A stretch of 8,596 nucleotides of DNA from Chloroflexota bacterium. Lineage in GTDB: Bacteria; Chloroflexota; Limnocylindria; Limnocylindrales; CSP1-4. Each line of letters opens with the position of its first letter. Positions within the stretch are counted from its first letter, which is position 1. Below the pieces are notes generated by a model. The model saw only the letters and a list, made by a program, of their open reading frames with translations, was not told the origin of the DNA and searched no databases. The position numbers and the translations under genes were made by a program. The stretch is taken from the NCBI GenBank assembly GCA_013694835.1, contig JACDBP010000198.1, positions 1-8,596 on the forward strand, read 5' to 3'. Positions 5,993 through 8,596 of the stretch are shown here, piece by piece.

Positions 5993-7020
5993 GCGCCACG
6001 GCCGACCGAGGGACCGGTCCGATCCGGATCGGCATCCTCTCGCTCGCCCATCACCACGCCGAGTCATACCTTGCGCTGCTGCCGACCCTCCCTGGAGTCC
6101 AGCTGGCCGGCCTATGGGACGAGAACTCGACTCGGGGCCGGGATGCGGCGCAGGCCCATGGGATACCCCTCCTCGCGACCGAGGCCCAGTTGTTGGCCGC
6201 CCGACTCGACGGCGTCGTGGTCGCGTCGGTCAACGCCGAGCACCGGCGCTTCGTCGAACTGTCGGCCAGCGCGGGGGTCCATGTACTCTGTGAGAAGCCG
6301 CTGGCGACCCGCCTCGACGACGGCCGCGCGATGGTCGATATATGTGCCGCCGCCGGCGTGCGCCTGATGACGGCCTTCCCGATGCGCTGGAGCCCGGTCG
6401 TCGCGGCCATGGCCGCATCACTGCGGGCCGGCACGCTGGGTGATCCGCTGGTGCTCGAGGGCATCAACACCGGTGAGATGCCGGACGCCCATCGGGCCTG
6501 GTTCGTCGACCCGGCGCTGAGTGGCGGCGGCGCGATCGCCGACCACGTCGTCCATCTGATCGACCTCTACCGCTGGCTGCTCGGACAGGAGGTCGAGGAG
6601 GTCTACGCGGTCGCCAACCGCATCCTGCACGACGGCTTCCGGGCGGTCGAGACCGGCGGTCTCGTCTCGCTGCGATTCGTCGGCGGCGCCACCGCCACCA
6701 TCGACTGCTCGTGGAGCAAGCCGCGCTCCTATCCGACGTGGGGCGGCCTGCGGCTCGAGGTGACGGGCACGAACGGCGTCATCGCGATCGACGCCTTCGG
6801 CCAGCATCTGACCCAGTACGGCCCGCGCGAGGTCGGCATCGAGTGGCCCTTCTGGGGATCCGATCCGAACCTGGCGATGCTCTCGGAGTTCGTCGCCGCG
6901 ATCCGCGAGGATCGTGAGCCTGCCATCACCGGCATCGACGGTCTGCGGGCCCTGGAAGTCGTCGAGGCCGCCTATCGCTCCATCGAACAGGGAGTGCCTG
7001 TCCGCCTGGCGATGGCGTAG
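5989..7020 (+). CDS. Gfo/Idh/MocA-family oxidoreductase with atypical nucleotide-binding loop (second of two)
   Basis: This 343-residue protein starts at a GTG overlapping the previous stop (GTGA). The family signature is present as CEKPLA at 101-106 with K103. The active-site stretch GGGAIADHVVHLIDLYRW, beginning at 179, has D185 and H189. The C-terminal beta-sheet domain looks complete. The normal glycine-rich GxGxxG loop is replaced by IGILSLAHHHAESY (14-27), with three consecutive histidines. A related variant with ILSFAHxHAxSY, as I recall it, is found in a known subgroup of this family, so this is probably a real subfamily trait rather than damage. It shares only family-level similarity with its neighbour, so this is not a recent duplication. 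It is likely the second redox step on the imported sugar or glycoside; cofactor and substrate are uncertain. Confidence 0.88.
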   Translation: MSATADRGTGPIRIGILSLAHHHAESYLALLPTLPGVQLAGLWDENSTRGRDAAQAHGIPLLATEAQLLAARLDGVVVASVNAEHRRFVELSASAGVHVLCEKPLATRLDDGRAMVDICAAAGVRLMTAFPMRWSPVVAAMAASLRAGTLGDPLVLEGINTGEMPDAHRAWFVDPALSGGGAIADHVVHLIDLYRWLLGQEVEEVYAVANRILHDGFRAVETGGLVSLRFVGGATATIDCSWSKPRSYPTWGGLRLEVTGTNGVIAIDAFGQHLTQYGPREVGIEWPFWGSDPNLAMLSEFVAAIREDREPAITGIDGLRALEVVEAAYRSIEQGVPVRLAMA

Positions 7021-7025
7021 GCTGC

Positions 7026-7061
7026 CGCCGGTCCACCACAGACGGCGAGCGGTGGTCGGCG
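7026..7061. terminator. Possible bidirectional terminator hairpin between convergent genes
   Basis: In the 46-bp gap between convergent genes, CCACC (7033-7037) pairs with GGTGG (7051-7055). After a T/T mismatch and one bulged G, the stem extends with CGCC (7026-7029) pairing to GGCG (7058-7061). The loop is 13 bases. There is no clear T-run on either side, so termination is inferred mainly from position. Confidence 0.3.
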
Positions 7062-7066
7062 CCTCG

Positions 7067-7693
7067 TTAGCTGCGGCAGGCGAGGATCCACTGGAAGGTG
7101 ACGGCGCTGCCGTCCTCCGCTGCCGTCACCAGCTCGTCCGCGACGATCGCGAGCCCGGCCGCCACCACCAGCTCGCGGTTCCGGGCCGGCGGAAAGCTGC
7201 TGAAGAACATGGGCACGCCGAGCCAGTCGCCGGTCCAGCCGTCCTCATCCGCTACCCCGAAGCTCGCCACGAACCAGCCACCTGGACGGAGCCAGGACGC
7301 GATCCGCCCAAGCAGCGTGTCGAGGCGCTTCCGCTGCACGTGCCCCAGCACGTAGAACGCGGCCACCCCATCGAAGGAGCCGTCCGCCAGGTCCAGCTCG
7401 CCGATGTCGGCGACCATGAGCGTCGCCGACGGGACGAGCGATCGCGCTCGTTCGATCTGCGCTGCGGAGACATCGACGCCGGTCACGCGGAAGCGCTGCG
7501 ACAGCCGCGCGGTCGCCGGGACACCGGCCCCGCAGCCCAGCTCGAGGACCTCGGCGCCGTCCGCCAGCTCAGCGGCGAAGCGTGCCAGGAACCGCATCCG
7601 CGGGTCGTTGTCCGTCTGGTCCGTCCATTCCAGGTAGCGCTCCACCAGCGCGTCATAGCCACGCCCGACGATCGCGCCAGGGTCGTCAGCCAC
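7067..7693 (-). CDS. Class I SAM-dependent methyltransferase
   Basis: This 208-residue cytosolic protein has the Rossmann-like methyltransferase fold. Motif I, VLELGCGAG, is at 49-57 and the acidic residue after strand 2 is D74 (VTGVDVS). VADIGELDL at 94-102 includes the adenine-contacting D96, and SFDGVAAFYVLGHV at 106-119 is followed by LRPGGWFVASF. It resembles small methyltransferase type-11/25 proteins; the acceptor cannot be predicted. The start is GTG 7693; no Shine-Dalgarno is visible before it, so the start is less certain than the family. It lies 66 bp downstream of the response regulator on the same strand and could be co-transcribed with it, though a separate promoter is not excluded. 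Confidence 0.85.
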   Translation of the reverse strand: MADDPGAIVGRGYDALVERYLEWTDQTDNDPRMRFLARFAAELADGAEVLELGCGAGVPATARLSQRFRVTGVDVSAAQIERARSLVPSATLMVADIGELDLADGSFDGVAAFYVLGHVQRKRLDTLLGRIASWLRPGGWFVASFGVADEDGWTGDWLGVPMFFSSFPPARNRELVVAAGLAIVADELVTAAEDGSAVTFQWILACRS

Positions 7694-7759
7694 GCGCCGT
7701 CAGGAAAGTGTTCGGCCTCACACCCAGCAGCCTACCGTCGTCGGGACCTCGCGTGGCTG

Positions 7760-8359
7760 TCAGCGGTGGGGCGGCAGGTCCAGCCAGCCCTCGCGGATGG
7801 CCCGGGTCGCGAGCTCGGTGCGTGAGGCGATCCCAAGCCGATCGAACAGTCCACGCAGCCGCGTTTCGATCGTCTTCGACGCAACGCCCAGCACGGTCCC
7901 GATCTCGTCGTTTGAGCGGCCGTCGACGACGAGCCGCATCACGTCCAGCTCACGGCCAGAGAATGTCGGACCCGCGCCAGGCCGGACGCCGAACGCAAGC
8001 CCGCCTGCGGCAGCCTTCCTGATCGCGTCGGCGAGCTCGGCGATCGGCGCGGTCTTCTGAACGAAGCCAGCAGCGCCGAGCCGAAGCGCCGCGTCGGCGT
8101 ATTGCGGATAGTCGTACGCGGTCAAGAGCACGACCGCGGGGCGGCGACGAGAGCGTCCATCCAGGGCGGCCAGACCGCTGTCCTGCCCGAGACGGATGTC
8201 GAGCAGCACGACATCCAGCGAGTCGTCATCGAGCAGGTGCTTCGCCTCGGCGAGCGTCGCCCCTGTCGTCACGATCTCCACGTCGGGCGTCGCAGCGAGG
8301 AGCGCGGCAGTGCCCTCCCGGACGATGGGATGATCATCGACGATGGCGACGCGTATCAC
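7760..8359 (-). CDS. NarL/FixJ-type two-component response regulator
   Basis: This 199-residue protein has a receiver domain at 1-118 and a LuxR-type DNA-binding domain at about 133-195. Receiver residues are all present: acidic pair D8-D9, phospho-acceptor D54 (VVLLDIRLG), T80 and K102. The output domain begins FSGRELDVMRLVVDGRSNDEI and includes the recognition-helix stretch KTIETRLRGLFDRLGI, typical of the NarL family. Phosphorylation by the upstream kinase should switch its DNA binding. I chose GTG 8359 because it overlaps the kinase stop (GTGA) and puts the first strand (IRVAIVDDHP) directly at the N-terminus; a longer reading would overlap the kinase by more. Target genes are not shown by the sequence; the methyltransferase downstream is one candidate. 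Confidence 0.92.
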   Translation of the reverse strand: MIRVAIVDDHPIVREGTAALLAATPDVEIVTTGATLAEAKHLLDDDSLDVVLLDIRLGQDSGLAALDGRSRRRPAVVLLTAYDYPQYADAALRLGAAGFVQKTAPIAELADAIRKAAAGGLAFGVRPGAGPTFSGRELDVMRLVVDGRSNDEIGTVLGVASKTIETRLRGLFDRLGIASRTELATRAIREGWLDLPPHR

Positions 8360-8596
8360 GGCGCGCGCCACTCCAGGGCGACGTGGGTGCCGCCCTTCGG
8401 CCACCGCCGCACGTCCAGGATCGCGCCGATCTGCTCGGCTCGCTGGACCATGTTGAGCATCCCGAAGCGCCCCTGGTCGGCGGCGCCGCGCGCGGCGACC
8501 GGATCGATCCCGAACCCCGCGTCGTCGACCGACAGGGAGGCGCCGGACGGCGTCGTCCGGTAGCGCACGACGATTGGGGGCCGGCCGTGCTTGACG
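8356..8596 (-). CDS. NarL-type sensor histidine kinase, C-terminal ATPase part, truncated by window edge
   Basis: The last 79 residues of a histidine kinase are visible, and the gene continues beyond the window. The fragment begins VKHGRPP, which looks like the end of the N box (normally NAVKH) of the HATPase domain. It continues with an ATP-binding G1 region, VDDAGFGIDP, and a G2-type segment, GRFGMLNMVQRAEQIGA, ending in KGGTHVALEWRAP. These match the ATPase domain of HisKA_3-type kinases, which pair with NarL-type regulators. The sensor and phospho-acceptor histidine domains are outside the window, so the signal is unknown. The stop overlaps the response-regulator start by 4 bp, showing that the two form one operon. 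Confidence 0.85.
   Translation of the reverse strand, partial: VKHGRPPIVVRYRTTPSGASLSVDDAGFGIDPVAARGAADQGRFGMLNMVQRAEQIGAILDVRRWPKGGTHVALEWRAP

Noticed and set aside
7694..7759. Gap between response regulator and methyltransferase, examined for a promoter or terminator
   Set aside because: No convincing -35/-10 pair on the minus strand and no stable hairpin with a T-run were found.
6914..7825. Plus-strand open frame of 303 codons over the methyltransferase
   Set aside because: It is antisense to a gene with clear SAM-binding motifs; its composition is Arg/His/Pro-rich and it crosses the end of the oxidoreductase gene.

Overview
This is a GC-rich bacterial window (by eye roughly two thirds G+C, with a strong G/C preference at third codon positions). 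Genes are tightly packed, with GTG or ATG starts overlapping upstream stop codons, and two lipoproteins carry long Ser/Thr/Pro/Ala-rich linkers after the lipidated cysteine. This style fits Chloroflexota of the Limnocylindria type or a high-GC actinobacterium. That placement is an inference from composition and gene style, not from a marker gene. No RNA genes, insertion sequences, CRISPR arrays or attachment sites were seen.

Region 1 (1-1600) is a redox-response locus. A leftward transketolase gene, cut by the window edge, is divergent from a rightward soxR gene. SoxR is a MerR-family activator with a complete [2Fe-2S] cysteine set. The gap between them holds a perfect 10-bp inverted repeat that matches the core of the known SoxR box. 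It lies exactly inside a 19-bp spacer between a TTGACT -35 and a TACAGT -10 pointing at the transketolase. The predicted transcript start falls at or next to the transketolase ATG, so its mRNA looks leaderless. A small lipoprotein of unknown function overlaps the soxR stop codon.

Region 2 (1600-7020) is a five-gene operon: a sugar-type ABC importer (lipoprotein binding protein and two permeases, with no ATPase gene) followed by two Gfo/Idh/MocA-family NAD(P)-dependent oxidoreductases. An imperfect palindrome just after the preceding stop codon may be its operator. Two GC-rich stem-loops separate the binding-protein gene from the permease genes, a layout known elsewhere to give more binding protein than permease. 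The genes suggest import and redox modification of a sugar, polyol or glycoside; the substrate cannot be read from the sequence.

Region 3 (7021-8596, leftward) has the C-terminal end of a NarL-type sensor histidine kinase, its overlapping LuxR/NarL-type response regulator, and a class I SAM-dependent methyltransferase. These converge on the transport operon across a 46-bp gap with an imperfect hairpin.

I found no clearly new multi-gene system. The strongest unusual point is the apparently direct, leaderless SoxR control of a transketolase. Next are the intercistronic stem-loops and the second oxidoreductase, which lacks the usual GxGxxG nucleotide-binding motif.
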